From positions 1-54,877 of the forward strand of contig CBFGOI010000019.1 in assembly GCA_965650335.1 (NCBI GenBank): a stretch of DNA of 54,877 bases, given 5' to 3'. The notes below the pieces were generated by a model. The model saw only the letters and a list, made by a program, of their open reading frames with translations. It did no database searches and was not told where the DNA came from. Positions 26,572 through 36,018 of this stretch are shown piece after piece; the stretch's first letter is position 1; every line of letters starts with the position of its first letter. Source of the stretch: Paradesertivirga sp965650335 (GTDB lineage Bacteria; Bacteroidota; Bacteroidia; Sphingobacteriales; Sphingobacteriaceae). The position numbers and the translations under genes were made by a program.

Positions 26572-28317
26572 ATGCGCTTAAATTTTTTATTGTTTATTTT
26601 CATTTTATCCAGCTTTTCCATGTCCCTTGCACAAGGAAGAAAGAATTTTACAGAATCTAATTTTGGGCAAGATCGTTGGGTCGACTCCGTTTTTAAAAAG
26701 TTGAACCGGAGAGGAAAGATTGCGCAGTTATTCTTTCTTCGGGCACATACTGATAAGGGTAAAGCTTACGAGGAAACTGTTGCAGGGCTGATAAGAAAAT
26801 ACAAGGTAGGTGGTTTAGTGTTTTTTCAGGGAGGGCCGGGCAGGCAGGCGGCTCTTACGAATCACTACCAGAAAATCTCCAGAGTTCCTTTATTAATAGC
26901 GATGGATGCCGAGTGGGGACTTGGAATGCGACTTGACAGCACCATATCGTATCCCTACCAAATGACTCTAGGCGCAATTCAAGATACAAATCTAGTTTAC
27001 CAGATGGGCCAAAAAATTGCTACCGACTTTAAACGCATTGGTATGCATATTAATTTCGCCCCTGTAGTTGATATTAATAATAATCCTAATAATCCGGTGA
27101 TCAATTACCGTTCTTTTGGCGATAACAAATTCAATGTGGCTCGTAAGAGTTCGGCATACATGCGAGGTTTGCAAGATGCCGGAATTTTAGTGAGTATAAA
27201 ACATTTCCCGGGTCATGGCGATACAAATGTGGATTCGCATAATGATTTACCAGTATTAGGCTTTACTAAAGCCCGGCTTGATTCCTTAGAATTGTACCCG
27301 TTTAAAGAACTTATCCGCCAGGGTGCCTCGGGAGTAATGGTAGCACATATGAATATTCCATCTCTGGACAATACCCCTCATGTTCCTTCCACTTTATCAA
27401 GGCCTATCGTAACCGGCTTGTTAAAGGAGCAGCTGGGTTTTAAAGGATTAGTATTTTCTGATGCTATGGAAATGAAAGGAGTGCTAAAGTTTTTCCCTGA
27501 CGGCGAAGCAGATGTTCGGGCGGTTATTGCCGGAAATGATGTTATTGAGCTTTCTGAAAATGCACCGAGAGCCATTAAGCTGGTGAGAAGGGCGATCCGC
27601 GAGAAGCGACTCAGCATGGATCAAATAGATGAAAGTGTTAAAAAAATCCTGGCAGCAAAATATTGGGCAGGCTTAAACCAGTTGGTAGAAATTAATACCG
27701 ACAGTGTGTACGAAGATTTGAACGGAGGAGATGCACATGCTTTAAACCAACGTTTGGCGGATGCGGCTGTTACGGTTTTGAATAGCGACAGTCTGTTAAA
27801 GCAACTTGACTTAAATCGTAAAACGGCTATAATAAGCCTTGGTGTTTCTGAAGTAACTCTTTTTCAAAAAGAGATGCAGAAGAAGTTTAATAACTCAACC
27901 AGTATTATCCTGTCCAAAATAGCGGGAGCGACAGATATTAAAAATGTTTCAAAGGATCTTCAAAGCTATGATCAAATCATAGTTTCGGTACACGATTATA
28001 GAACCCGGCCGCAGAGTACCCTGGATTATAACAATGAATTAAAAGCATTCATTTCTGATTTGGCCAAATTAAATACGGTTACATGCTTGTTTGCCAATCC
28101 CTACTCTATTAGGAGTTTGCCGGGAATAGAAAAGAGCAAGTCGTTGCTTATTAATTATCAGAATAGCAATGAAATGCAGATAGCTGCTGCAAAGGTGTTG
28201 AGCAATCAGATGCGGGCATCGGGAAGATTGCCGGTAACTGTAAACTCAGCATTTAAAACCGGTGATGGAATTCAGTTTTTCCCCGTGCCGCAAACAGTAA
28301 GTGGACAGGTTGAATAG
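26572..28317 (+). CDS. GH3-family glycosidase, probable beta-N-acetylhexosaminidase (NagZ-like)
   Basis: The 581-residue enzyme has a signal peptide (ending SFSMSLAQ) and a GH3 N-terminal domain: IAMDAEWGLGMRL, NFAPVVDINNNPNNPVI, the NagZ-type KHFPGHGDTNVDSHND with the catalytic His/Asp pair, and VFSDAMEMKGV carrying the nucleophile Asp. A second alpha/beta domain follows from about residue 370. NagZ-like enzymes remove GlcNAc from cell-wall fragments or chitin oligomers; with a signal peptide this one acts outside the cytoplasm. Many Bacteroidetes homologues carry a C-terminal beta-lactamase-like domain; this one stops before it. It stands alone and ends at a strong terminator. Confidence 0.9.
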   Translation: MRLNFLLFIFILSSFSMSLAQGRKNFTESNFGQDRWVDSVFKKLNRRGKIAQLFFLRAHTDKGKAYEETVAGLIRKYKVGGLVFFQGGPGRQAALTNHYQKISRVPLLIAMDAEWGLGMRLDSTISYPYQMTLGAIQDTNLVYQMGQKIATDFKRIGMHINFAPVVDINNNPNNPVINYRSFGDNKFNVARKSSAYMRGLQDAGILVSIKHFPGHGDTNVDSHNDLPVLGFTKARLDSLELYPFKELIRQGASGVMVAHMNIPSLDNTPHVPSTLSRPIVTGLLKEQLGFKGLVFSDAMEMKGVLKFFPDGEADVRAVIAGNDVIELSENAPRAIKLVRRAIREKRLSMDQIDESVKKILAAKYWAGLNQLVEINTDSVYEDLNGGDAHALNQRLADAAVTVLNSDSLLKQLDLNRKTAIISLGVSEVTLFQKEMQKKFNNSTSIILSKIAGATDIKNVSKDLQSYDQIIVSVHDYRTRPQSTLDYNNELKAFISDLAKLNTVTCLFANPYSIRSLPGIEKSKSLLINYQNSNEMQIAAAKVLSNQMRASGRLPVTVNSAFKTGDGIQFFPVPQTVSGQVE

Positions 28318-28326
28318 AGGCATAGA

Positions 28327-28374
28327 TTAATTAAACAAAAAAGCAGCCTTAAGGCTGCTTTTTTGTTTAATTAA
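28327..28374. terminator. Bidirectional terminator, perfect 48-bp palindrome
   Basis: The whole segment is a perfect inverted repeat centred between 28350 and 28351, with GCAGCC/GGCTGC as the core, flanked by A6/T6 and then by AT-rich arms. It serves the convergent GH3 and barrel genes. A partial third arm (AAGGCTGCTTTTTATTAA) follows at 28373-28390, as if the right half had been duplicated. Confidence 0.93.
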
Positions 28375-28386
28375 GGCTGCTTTTTA

Positions 28387-31191
28387 TTAAAGGTTTCCAC
28401 GATCAACACGCGGTTGACCGTCTCGACCCCTGAAATTTTCCCTGTTTCTATCCATGTTCGGTTGCATGCCTCCGGGGAATTTTTGAATTCTGAAGCTGAA
28501 CGTTGCCATAAAGTACCGGGTTAACCGGTTGGTTTGACTGCTGCTAAAGGTATTGGCGTTTTGCGAAACGCCCACCACAGTGCCTTCATTTTTCAAATCA
28601 AATCCTTGCAGCCTGAACGTTCCACGCCTGTTAAAGAATTGTTTTTCCAGATACGCATTAATGATTAGCGGATTTGCCTGGATAGACCGATAGCCTTGAT
28701 TCACATTTTTGCTGATGTCGAACCCTACAATAAACGTTTTTAGAAAAAACAACCGACCGTTTAAATCATAGTTCCAGGTGCTGGCTTTTGTGTCATAGCT
28801 TTCTGATAGTGTGTTATTCAAAAAAGTTCTGCGATAACCCACCGACGGATATATTTCAACGTCTTGATTTGGGTTAATTTGTAAACGAATATTTTGAGAA
28901 AAAGTCCAGTCTTTACCTATGTTTTTTTGACTGTTGGCAAAAGTTACGTCGTTGGTGTACCTCAGGTTTCCATTCAATGAAAGGCGGTATTTCTTTTCTT
29001 TAAAGGGCTTGCCGAACGAATAAAAAGCATTTGTTGAGTAGTAACCATCGGTGTTTAAATATCTTGTTTCCTGGATAGTTCTTTTTGTTGGTTTTCCTTC
29101 CACTAAAATTTCTTCATCGTATTTAACGATGTCCCGTGTTATCTGATTATTTGTAAGATTTCCAAAAAGTCCGGCGTTGAAGAACACTCCGGAGGATGGA
29201 TCGGTCGTATTGTATCTGATGTTAAGAGATTGTGTAAATGCAGAGTTAAGATCAGGGTTACCAACTACGGGTCTTGAAGGGTTTGAAACATCTCTGACCG
29301 GTTGAATCTGGTTGAAACTTGGCTCGTTGCTTCGTCCGTTATAGTTAATTGATAAAGACCGCGAGCGACCAAAGTTATAGTCAAACCGTGCTGTTGGAAA
29401 GAAGTTAAAGCCTTCTCGCCTTGTTGGCGGAGCGCCAGTTGTTAATGAGTTTCCTTTTAATAACGTAGGCTGTGCTGTTAAGCCTACTGTAAAGTTGTAA
29501 AGTTTTGGACGGTCATAGCGGTAGCTTAAGCTGAAGCGGTTCGTGGCAAAAGAATAATCGTAAATATTACTTAATGCGTTATTAATAACAGGAATTTCAT
29601 CTTCATACACATTCGTAATCCTGCTGTTGTCATAATTTGAAATGGAATAGTTATAGCCGAAATCCAGACGGCCTAGCTTTCCTACAGGTTCGCTATAGGT
29701 GATGTTAGCATTCGAACTGAACCGTTTATTTGTGGTTTCTATAAGACGATGAGATGTAGAATCCACATCGGGATTATAATACGTAAAGTCATCAATCACG
29801 TCCTGGTCACTTTCACTATCCGAACCGTTAATGTTTAAACCAAAAGAAAAGTTTCGTCCCAATTTCCTGAACCGGTGATTGTAGATAAGATTTCCGCCAA
29901 AAGAAGGCGAGCTGGCGTTGCTGAACTGATTCGTTAGCTGGTCCTCTCGCGATTGATCAGAGTATTCTTGTATAAGATTCGTTGAGCCGTCAGAATCTGA
30001 AGAGCTGAGGTTAAAATAAGGGGTTATACGGAAGTAATTTAGACTATCAATTGCGTACTCCAAATTAAAGTTGGCGCTATGGTAATTGTTTCCGCTTTTA
30101 GATTGGGCAGTACTATTAAACCTTATAGAGTCTCTTGTAAAATAAGAGACCCCATAACTATTTGAAATTGCGTTGTTGTTTCTCACCATCAAACGGTAGC
30201 TACCATTTACAGCTACTTTTTTACTTAGGTTGTCTCTGTAATTTATACCGCCGGCAGTGATATTGGTAATACCCCCGGTATTTCCAAAGATACCGCCATC
30301 TCCCCCGCGACGACCACCTCCGCCTCCACCAAAGCCACGACCGCCACCTCCGCCAAAGGCAAAAGGAGATGTGTTATTGTTGTTTGAATTTAGGCGAACA
30401 TCGATCTGGCGATCCTGATTCATAAACTGTCCGTTACCGGATACCAGATAGCGGTCCTGATTACCGCCTCCAAGGGCGCCGCTGATCACGCTTCCCTTCA
30501 TTCGGTCGGGCCGTATGGTAATGTTTATAATTTTGTCAGCCTCGCCTTCGCGAATACCTGTAATATTTGCCTGGTCGCCATAATCATCAACAATTTGAAT
30601 TTTTTCGATGATGTCGGCAGGCAGACCTTGGGTGGCTGTTTTCAGATCGCCATCAAAATAGTCCTTCCCATTTACACGAACTCGTGTTACGCTCTTGCCC
30701 TGAGTTGTAACGTTACCGTCTTTATCTACTTCAACACCGGGAAGTTTTTTAATCACATCTTCGGCTACAGAATTCTCTCTAACCGGAAAATCGCTTGCAC
30801 GATATTCTACGGTATCCTGCTTAACCACTACTGGTGCAGCTCCTGATATTACCACTTCTCGTAAAACGTTGCTTTGGGCTTTCAAAGTTATAGCATCCAG
30901 TTTTATAGGTGTTGTTCCATCGGTATATAAAAATCTTTTAACGATATCAGTATACCCTAGACTGGTAATAGTTAGTAAAAACTGAGATGATTTTACATAT
31001 TTGAAGCTAAATAAACCGTCAATATCTGTGCGGGTTTGCAGAGTGTCCAGAGGTGAGGTTAGCCTAACGGTAGCGGCTATTACACTTAATCCTGCAGTAT
31101 CTCGTACCACACCTTTTACTTCTCGCCCGGTTTGGGCAAAAGTAATTTGGCCTGTAATGAGCAGCATCGATAAGATTACTATCTTTTTCAT
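28387..31191 (-). CDS. TonB-dependent-receptor-like outer-membrane barrel with carboxypeptidase-regulatory domain
   Basis: This 934-residue protein has a signal peptide (MKKIVILSMLLITGQITFAQ), a CarboxypepD_reg-like domain (about 22-105; VKGVVRDTAGLSVIAATV), a plug-like region (about 120-250; FPVRENSVAEDVIKKLPGVEVD, VRVNGKDYFDGD) and a long barrel. After the plug there is a Gly/Arg-rich stretch (about 285-315) and the C-terminus is a basic, Arg/Asn-rich tail (NRENFRGRDGQPRVDRG) instead of the usual aromatic end. It resembles the Bacteroidetes 'outer membrane beta-barrel family' linked to TonB receptors but without a SusD partner. It lies 121 bases after a LytS/LytTR pair on the same strand, which may control it. 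The ligand is unknown. Confidence 0.85.
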   Translation of the reverse strand: MKKIVILSMLLITGQITFAQTGREVKGVVRDTAGLSVIAATVRLTSPLDTLQTRTDIDGLFSFKYVKSSQFLLTITSLGYTDIVKRFLYTDGTTPIKLDAITLKAQSNVLREVVISGAAPVVVKQDTVEYRASDFPVRENSVAEDVIKKLPGVEVDKDGNVTTQGKSVTRVRVNGKDYFDGDLKTATQGLPADIIEKIQIVDDYGDQANITGIREGEADKIINITIRPDRMKGSVISGALGGGNQDRYLVSGNGQFMNQDRQIDVRLNSNNNNTSPFAFGGGGGRGFGGGGGGRRGGDGGIFGNTGGITNITAGGINYRDNLSKKVAVNGSYRLMVRNNNAISNSYGVSYFTRDSIRFNSTAQSKSGNNYHSANFNLEYAIDSLNYFRITPYFNLSSSDSDGSTNLIQEYSDQSREDQLTNQFSNASSPSFGGNLIYNHRFRKLGRNFSFGLNINGSDSESDQDVIDDFTYYNPDVDSTSHRLIETTNKRFSSNANITYSEPVGKLGRLDFGYNYSISNYDNSRITNVYEDEIPVINNALSNIYDYSFATNRFSLSYRYDRPKLYNFTVGLTAQPTLLKGNSLTTGAPPTRREGFNFFPTARFDYNFGRSRSLSINYNGRSNEPSFNQIQPVRDVSNPSRPVVGNPDLNSAFTQSLNIRYNTTDPSSGVFFNAGLFGNLTNNQITRDIVKYDEEILVEGKPTKRTIQETRYLNTDGYYSTNAFYSFGKPFKEKKYRLSLNGNLRYTNDVTFANSQKNIGKDWTFSQNIRLQINPNQDVEIYPSVGYRRTFLNNTLSESYDTKASTWNYDLNGRLFFLKTFIVGFDISKNVNQGYRSIQANPLIINAYLEKQFFNRRGTFRLQGFDLKNEGTVVGVSQNANTFSSSQTNRLTRYFMATFSFRIQKFPGGMQPNMDRNRENFRGRDGQPRVDRGNL

Positions 31192-31312
31192 GTGTTGTGT
31201 TGAGAAAATATATGATTGTAAAGGGTGCAAGTTTAATGCCTGCTGATAACAATTAAACGGAAATGATACTTAGGCGCTTAATTTATATACCAAATAGTAC
31301 TTCAGAGCGATT

Positions 31313-32029
31313 TCATTGTTGATGTCCCATATAGTTTAGCAGTACTTCCCGGTAATTGTCGCTTACAGGCACCTCAAACGAGGGTAGAAGTACCCGGTTT
31401 TTCTTAAAGGAGATTAATTTTTCTAATGATATGATATAGGATTTATGAACACGCATAAACCGTTCTGAAGGAAGTTTCTCTTCCATGTATCGCAGGCTTA
31501 ACCGAGTTATCACGGGCTTTTCTGTATCAGACAGATAGATTTTAATGTAATCTTTCAAGCCTTCTATATATAAAATATCGCTGATGTTTATTTTGACTAA
31601 GGAGTAATCAGCGTTCACAAACAGGCACTCGGCAGAAGAGTTTGTTTGCGAGGGTGCAGAAACCTGGTTTCTTAAATTAATCAGATCGAGAGCTTTGTTG
31701 GCAGCTTTAAAAAACCGCTCGAACGATACAGGTTTAATCAAATAGTCAAGCACATCGAGGTTAAAACCTTCTACTGCATACTTCTCGTAAGCGGTAACGA
31801 AAACTATTAAGGGCGGATTGGACAGACTATTTACAAACTGTAAGCCCGACAAGCCAGGCATTTGGATGTCTAAAAAAATAAGATCAACGGTTTGCTGACT
31901 TAAGAATTTCATTGCCTCCATGGCGTTACGGCAACTCCCGACCAGTTCAAGAAATGGAATCTGGCGGATATTATCTTCCATTAGCTCTATGGCTAAGCGT
32001 TCATCATCAACTACCAGGCATTTAATCAT
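31313..32029 (-). CDS. LytTR-family response regulator
   Basis: The 238-residue regulator has a receiver domain (about 1-120; DLIFLDIQMPGLSG with the phospho-acceptor Asp near residue 55, and VTAYEKYAVEGF, LIKPVSFERF) and a LytTR DNA-binding domain (about 140-235; FVNADYSLVKINISDILYIE, MRVHKSYIIS). It overlaps the kinase gene by four bases, so the two proteins surely work as a pair. LytTR regulators bind paired direct repeats; the probable target is the barrel gene just downstream, though this is inference. Confidence 0.95.
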   Translation of the reverse strand: MIKCLVVDDERLAIELMEDNIRQIPFLELVGSCRNAMEAMKFLSQQTVDLIFLDIQMPGLSGLQFVNSLSNPPLIVFVTAYEKYAVEGFNLDVLDYLIKPVSFERFFKAANKALDLINLRNQVSAPSQTNSSAECLFVNADYSLVKINISDILYIEGLKDYIKIYLSDTEKPVITRLSLRYMEEKLPSERFMRVHKSYIISLEKLISFKKNRVLLPSFEVPVSDNYREVLLNYMGHQQ

Positions 32030-33096
32030 TTAAGTCGGACTTTTAAAGTAGATACAAAGGTATTTTGGTTTGGTCCGGTTTCTAAGATGTAACGGTCTTT
32101 ATACAAAAGTTCAAGGCGTCTTCTCATGTTAATTAAGCCAATTCCTGAGTTTTTATCCTTCGACCCTTCATTCAGAGCAACGTTGTTTTCCACCCGGAAA
32201 GCAAGCTGGTGACTTGCTTTGTCAAGGTTTAGATCAATTTTAATAATGGGTTCATCAATCATCCCCACGCCGTGTTTAAAGGCATTTTCGACGAAGGCAA
32301 TAAGCAACATCGGCTCAATTTCATATCCTTCTAAATCTTTGGATATATGCAAATTAATTTGTACATCATCGCCAAAACGCAGCATTTGCAGGTCGATGTA
32401 ACTTCTTAAATACTCAACTTCTTGTTCAAGAGGAATTCGGTCATCATTACTTTCATAGAGCATATATCGCATCAAGTTTGAAAGTTGAATGAGAGAAGGT
32501 TCTATCAGATCGGATTTTTTTCTGGCCAGCGAAACAAGCGTGTTTAACACATTAAACATAAAATGCGGACTAACTTGAGAGCGTAAAAACGTCAGTTCTG
32601 TTTTTAGTGTTTCAGTTTCATTTTCTTTACGGATTTTTTCAAGCTGATTGTTGTCCTTTATCGTTCGGTAGCTAAAGCTGATACCCATAATAAACAAATA
32701 GGTGAGACTGTTGGTAAAGTACCAACGCAGCCATCTGTCGCCGCCGCCATGATTTCCTCCATGTCTGCCTCTGCCCCAATTTTTCATATCGGCAAACAGT
32801 ATGCTATCAATAAATTTGGAAAGAAACATTAACGCGATAATGATCACTATCACCGCCAGAAGATAGATTACTAATCCCTTCGTCTTGTATATTTTTGGAT
32901 ATAAAGCAAAAGCGTTGAAGTAAAACAGAAAAGCAAGAATTGCATTGTTGATGATCAGTTTGTAATGCCATGGTTTAAACCCTTCCCATGTATTCGGATT
33001 GCGAAATAAATAGGGTGAGATTATAATCAGTCCCCAAAATAATATGTGAAGGGCCGGGGTAAGATATTTATTTAAGCTCAGATTCTTTATTGCCAT
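32026..33096 (-). CDS. LytS-like sensor histidine kinase
   Basis: This 356-residue membrane kinase has four predicted membrane helices (about 13-28, 46-66, 74-96, 125-140), then a His_kinase domain with the phosphorylated His178 in SQVSPHFMFNVLN, and a GHKL ATPase domain (AFVENAFKHGVG, GIGLINMRRRLELL). The loop between helices 3 and 4 is rich in Gly and His (RGRHGGNHGGGDRW), which could sense a metal or a ligand. It is the first gene of the unit kinase, regulator, outer-membrane barrel. A -7 box ends four bases before its ATG. Confidence 0.93.
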   Translation of the reverse strand: MAIKNLSLNKYLTPALHILFWGLIIISPYLFRNPNTWEGFKPWHYKLIINNAILAFLFYFNAFALYPKIYKTKGLVIYLLAVIVIIIALMFLSKFIDSILFADMKNWGRGRHGGNHGGGDRWLRWYFTNSLTYLFIMGISFSYRTIKDNNQLEKIRKENETETLKTELTFLRSQVSPHFMFNVLNTLVSLARKKSDLIEPSLIQLSNLMRYMLYESNDDRIPLEQEVEYLRSYIDLQMLRFGDDVQINLHISKDLEGYEIEPMLLIAFVENAFKHGVGMIDEPIIKIDLNLDKASHQLAFRVENNVALNEGSKDKNSGIGLINMRRRLELLYKDRYILETGPNQNTFVSTLKVRLK

Positions 33097-33100
33097 GATA

Positions 33101-33108
33101 CAAAGATA
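33101..33108 (-). promoter_or_regulatory. -7 box (TATCTTTG) of the LytS kinase operon
   Basis: On the minus strand TATCTTTG is followed by TATC and then ATG (33096). This places the expected transcription start at or within two bases of the A of ATG, suggesting a leaderless message. No clear -33 element was found. Confidence 0.55.
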
Positions 33109-33217
33109 GTTGCACGTCTAAATTAATTTCGAATATGAGCCCAATGCGCAGGTATTCTAGACCAATGGTAATTAATCGGCGACTAAAGTCTCTCTTTAGT
33201 AAGCGAAAAACCATCGC

Positions 33218-34471
33218 CTAGCTTTCTTCTTCCCAGATTACTGCAAGATTTACAATCGTTTCTACTGCTTTTTGCATGTCCTGAACAGAAACCCATTCTT
33301 GTTTGCCATGAAAAGCGTGTTCTCCCGCAAATATATTAGGGCACGGTAATCCCATAAAAGACAGACGGGAACCGTCTGTTCCGCCACGGATGCTTCGCAG
33401 CTTTGGCTCGAGCCCCGAACGTTTAATGGCCATTTCCGCATATCGGATAGTATCAGGATGCTTGTCAAGTACCATTTTCATGTTTAGATACTGTTCTTTT
33501 ACTTCGAGTGTAAAGTTTGAATTTGGATAGCCTTCCAGAACTTCATCAGCAATAGCCGTTAAAAGTCGTTTATAATTTATCAGTTCTGCCTCATCGAAAT
33601 CTCTTAAAATGAACTCAATGCGTGCTTGTTCAACTGTTCCGTTAATCGCCACAGGGTGAATGAAGCCATCTTTATCAGTAGTGCTTTCCGGACTAAATTT
33701 ATCTTTTGGTAAACTGGCCACAATTTCGGAAGCAATTTTTATTGCACTTTCCATTTTCCCTTTTGCAAATCCCGGATGAGCGCTTACTCCTCTTACAGTT
33801 AATATTGCTGAATCGGCAGAAAAAGTCTCATTTTCAATAGAACCGACGGTTTCGCCGTCTACCGTGTACGCATATTGGGCGCCCAACTTTGCCATATCTA
33901 CTTTATCCACACCTCTGCCCACTTCTTCGTCGGGTGTAAAAAGAATGCGGATTTTACCATGCCTTATTTCCGGGTGAGATATTAAAAAGTTTGCTGCATC
34001 CATAATTTCTGCAAGACCAGCCTTGTTGTCTGCACCCAGCAGGGTTGTGCCGCTTGCCGTAACAACGTCGTTTCCGATTTGGAATTGAAGGTCGGGATGT
34101 TCAGATTTTTTCAGGATCTGTGAGTGATCATCCGGTAACACCAGATCCTGACCCTGATAATTTGGATGGATGAGAGGTTTTACGCTCTCACCGCTGCAAT
34201 CTGGCGAGGTGTCCATGTGTGAGCAAAAGCAGATAACCGGCACATTTTTTTCGGAGGTTGCCGGAATGCTCGCATAGACATAGCCATATTCGTCGAGTTC
34301 CGCATCCTGGATTCCAATTTCTTTTAATTCCTTTACCAGGATCCGTCCTAAATCTTTTTGAAATTCAGTTGAGGGGCTGCTTTCAGAATGGGGATCTGAT
34401 TGCGTATGTATAGTTACATATCTCAAAAATCTTTCTAAAACTGTAAATCGATAATTTTCTAAACCTTTCAT
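33218..34471 (-). CDS. pepT: Peptidase T (tripeptide aminopeptidase)
   Basis: PepT is a cytoplasmic dizinc peptidase of family M20 that removes the N-terminal residue of tripeptides. The 417 residues match the family length. Visible metal and catalytic motifs are CFCSHMDTSPD (His and Asp), TLLGADNKAGLAEI, FTPDEEVGRGVD (catalytic Glu plus ligand), YTVDGE and a late His in GEHAFHGKQEW. The start at 34471 is backed by a clear Shine-Dalgarno GGAGG six bases upstream, rare in this window; the frame extends ten codons further without that support. A weak hairpin (33182-33200) follows. Confidence 0.95.
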   Translation of the reverse strand: MKGLENYRFTVLERFLRYVTIHTQSDPHSESSPSTEFQKDLGRILVKELKEIGIQDAELDEYGYVYASIPATSEKNVPVICFCSHMDTSPDCSGESVKPLIHPNYQGQDLVLPDDHSQILKKSEHPDLQFQIGNDVVTASGTTLLGADNKAGLAEIMDAANFLISHPEIRHGKIRILFTPDEEVGRGVDKVDMAKLGAQYAYTVDGETVGSIENETFSADSAILTVRGVSAHPGFAKGKMESAIKIASEIVASLPKDKFSPESTTDKDGFIHPVAINGTVEQARIEFILRDFDEAELINYKRLLTAIADEVLEGYPNSNFTLEVKEQYLNMKMVLDKHPDTIRYAEMAIKRSGLEPKLRSIRGGTDGSRLSFMGLPCPNIFAGEHAFHGKQEWVSVQDMQKAVETIVNLAVIWEEES

Positions 34472-34477
34472 ATAAAA

Positions 34478-34482
34478 CCTCC
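34478..34482 (-). promoter_or_regulatory. Shine-Dalgarno sequence (GGAGG) of pepT
   Basis: GGAGG lies six bases upstream of the ATG at 34471 on the minus strand. Most genes here lack such a site, so it decides the start and suggests unusually strong classical initiation. Confidence 0.7.
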
Positions 34483-34565
34483 GTTTAACGAGCCATAACA
34501 ATTTTGTATTCCAAGTTGTGTATTTTTTAGTTATTTTACCCGATATTTTTTAAGTAGACATTGAA

Positions 34566-35270
34566 TTGAAGAAATTCTTATTGTTTTTCATAACCTGTTT
34601 TTCATGTTCGATTGCATCGGCGCAATATAACTATTACCGCCTAAGTGTAGGTGGCGGCGCAGGTGCAGCCATGGCCTTTGGCGATCTTAAAAAGAATTTT
34701 ATCAGGCCAACCGGACTTATAACCTTCGATTATAATCTTACCCCTTTTTCATCGGTAGGTTTAGAAATTCAAAAGGGGTTTCTAAGTGGCGGAGACAGTG
34801 TCGATGTAAGTATTGATCAACATCTTCGTTTTTATAAAAATAGCTTTACTTCTGTTATTCTGGGCGGCAAAGTTCAGTTGGGTCAGTTCATTGATTTTGA
34901 ATCAAGTAATCTGTTATATGCCATCCGGGGTTTTTATGTAGGAACGGGTATTGGGATGATGAATAGTTCAATGACGGAAATCAACAGGTCAAAAGTAAAT
35001 CCAGACGGTTCTAATTATGTATTCCCGGGTGTAGATAAAGGCTCTGATCTTTTTGTGCCGATTAACACAGGGATAAGTTTCAATATAGTCGATCAGTGGA
35101 GGTTTACCAAGTTCTCGTTCAATATAAACTATCAGATGAACATGGTTTTTGGCGAATCTTTAGACGGATATAATGACCCTCCGGCTAAATTTAAAAACAT
35201 GCATGGCGATTTTTACGGAGTCGCTACTGTCGGGTTCAGGTACTTTTTTGGTACTGAAGGATTGTATTAA
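34566..35270 (+). CDS. Outer-membrane beta-barrel-like protein, function unknown
   Basis: The 234-residue protein begins with a good signal peptide (KKFLLFFITCFSCSIASAQ) and continues with YYRLSVGGGAGAAMAFGDLKKNF, a Gly/aromatic pattern usual in small outer-membrane barrels of Bacteroidetes, ending in VGFRYFFGTEGLY. The only sensible start is a TTG at 34566; no in-frame ATG precedes the signal peptide. The 94-base gap to pepT, which runs the other way, holds the promoters of both. I cannot assign a role. Confidence 0.75.
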   Translation: MKKFLLFFITCFSCSIASAQYNYYRLSVGGGAGAAMAFGDLKKNFIRPTGLITFDYNLTPFSSVGLEIQKGFLSGGDSVDVSIDQHLRFYKNSFTSVILGGKVQLGQFIDFESSNLLYAIRGFYVGTGIGMMNSSMTEINRSKVNPDGSNYVFPGVDKGSDLFVPINTGISFNIVDQWRFTKFSFNINYQMNMVFGESLDGYNDPPAKFKNMHGDFYGVATVGFRYFFGTEGLY

Positions 35271-35336
35271 AAATCAAATCTTTTTCTTGTATTTCCTTCA
35301 TTAATGCTAATTTTCAGAAATTGAGATTTTTGAGCT

Positions 35337-35954
35337 ATGGAATATTATTTACTGGAGACGCCAGTGGCCAGCATTATTTTTATCTTGACCATTGTTACCA
35401 GCCTCTACGCCTTTTCAAATCAACAGGTGTATGGGAAGTTTATGCTGCACCCTTATAGTGTTCATCGTGGCGAACGGGTTTATTCTATTTTCACCAGCGG
35501 CCTGATTCATAAAGATTACGGGCATTTGTTTATGAACATGCTGTCGTATTATTTCTTTGCATTTACGCTGGAAAGACATATAGGATCATGGCAATTCGGT
35601 ATTCTTTATATTGCGAGTCTGGCCTTAAGCGATTTGAGTACAATTTTAAAGCATAAAGATCATTTTTGGTACAATAGTCTGGGTGCTTCAGGAGCTGTGT
35701 CTGCCGTAATTTTCAGCTATATTTTATTCGATCCTTTAACGAGTTTTTATCTTTTTTTTATCCCGATCCCTATTCCTGCTGTAATTTTCGGTGTATTGTA
35801 TTTAATGTACAGTGCATATGCCTCAAAACAATCAGGAACGATTAATCATGATGCCCATTTTTTCGGTGCTTTGGCGGGTATAATTATAACCATCATTTTT
35901 TATCCTCAGGTACCTTTTGAGTTTGTGAGAGAGCTATCGACGTGGTTTCATTGA
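35337..35954 (+). CDS. Rhomboid-family intramembrane serine protease
   Basis: This 205-residue inner-membrane protein has about six membrane helices. The catalytic motif LGASGAVSAVIF gives Ser118 and HDAHFFGALAGI gives His174; the oxyanion region HLFMNMLSYYFF is also present. Rhomboids cut transmembrane substrates within the membrane. The size is at the compact end of the bacterial family. It is 66 bases after the barrel gene. A near-match to the -7 box (GATTTTTG) ends four bases before the ATG. The substrate is unknown. Confidence 0.93.
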   Translation: MEYYLLETPVASIIFILTIVTSLYAFSNQQVYGKFMLHPYSVHRGERVYSIFTSGLIHKDYGHLFMNMLSYYFFAFTLERHIGSWQFGILYIASLALSDLSTILKHKDHFWYNSLGASGAVSAVIFSYILFDPLTSFYLFFIPIPIPAVIFGVLYLMYSAYASKQSGTINHDAHFFGALAGIIITIIFYPQVPFEFVRELSTWFH

Positions 35955-36018
35955 GGAAGCCTCACTCCAGCCTTCTCCAAAGGAGATAGAGTCAAAACGC
36001 AATTTGTTTATTTGCGGT

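Noticed and set aside
33182..33200. Hairpin ACTAAAG/CTTTAGT after pepT
   Set aside because: Seven mostly A-T pairs and no T tract on the minus strand; too weak to call a terminator.
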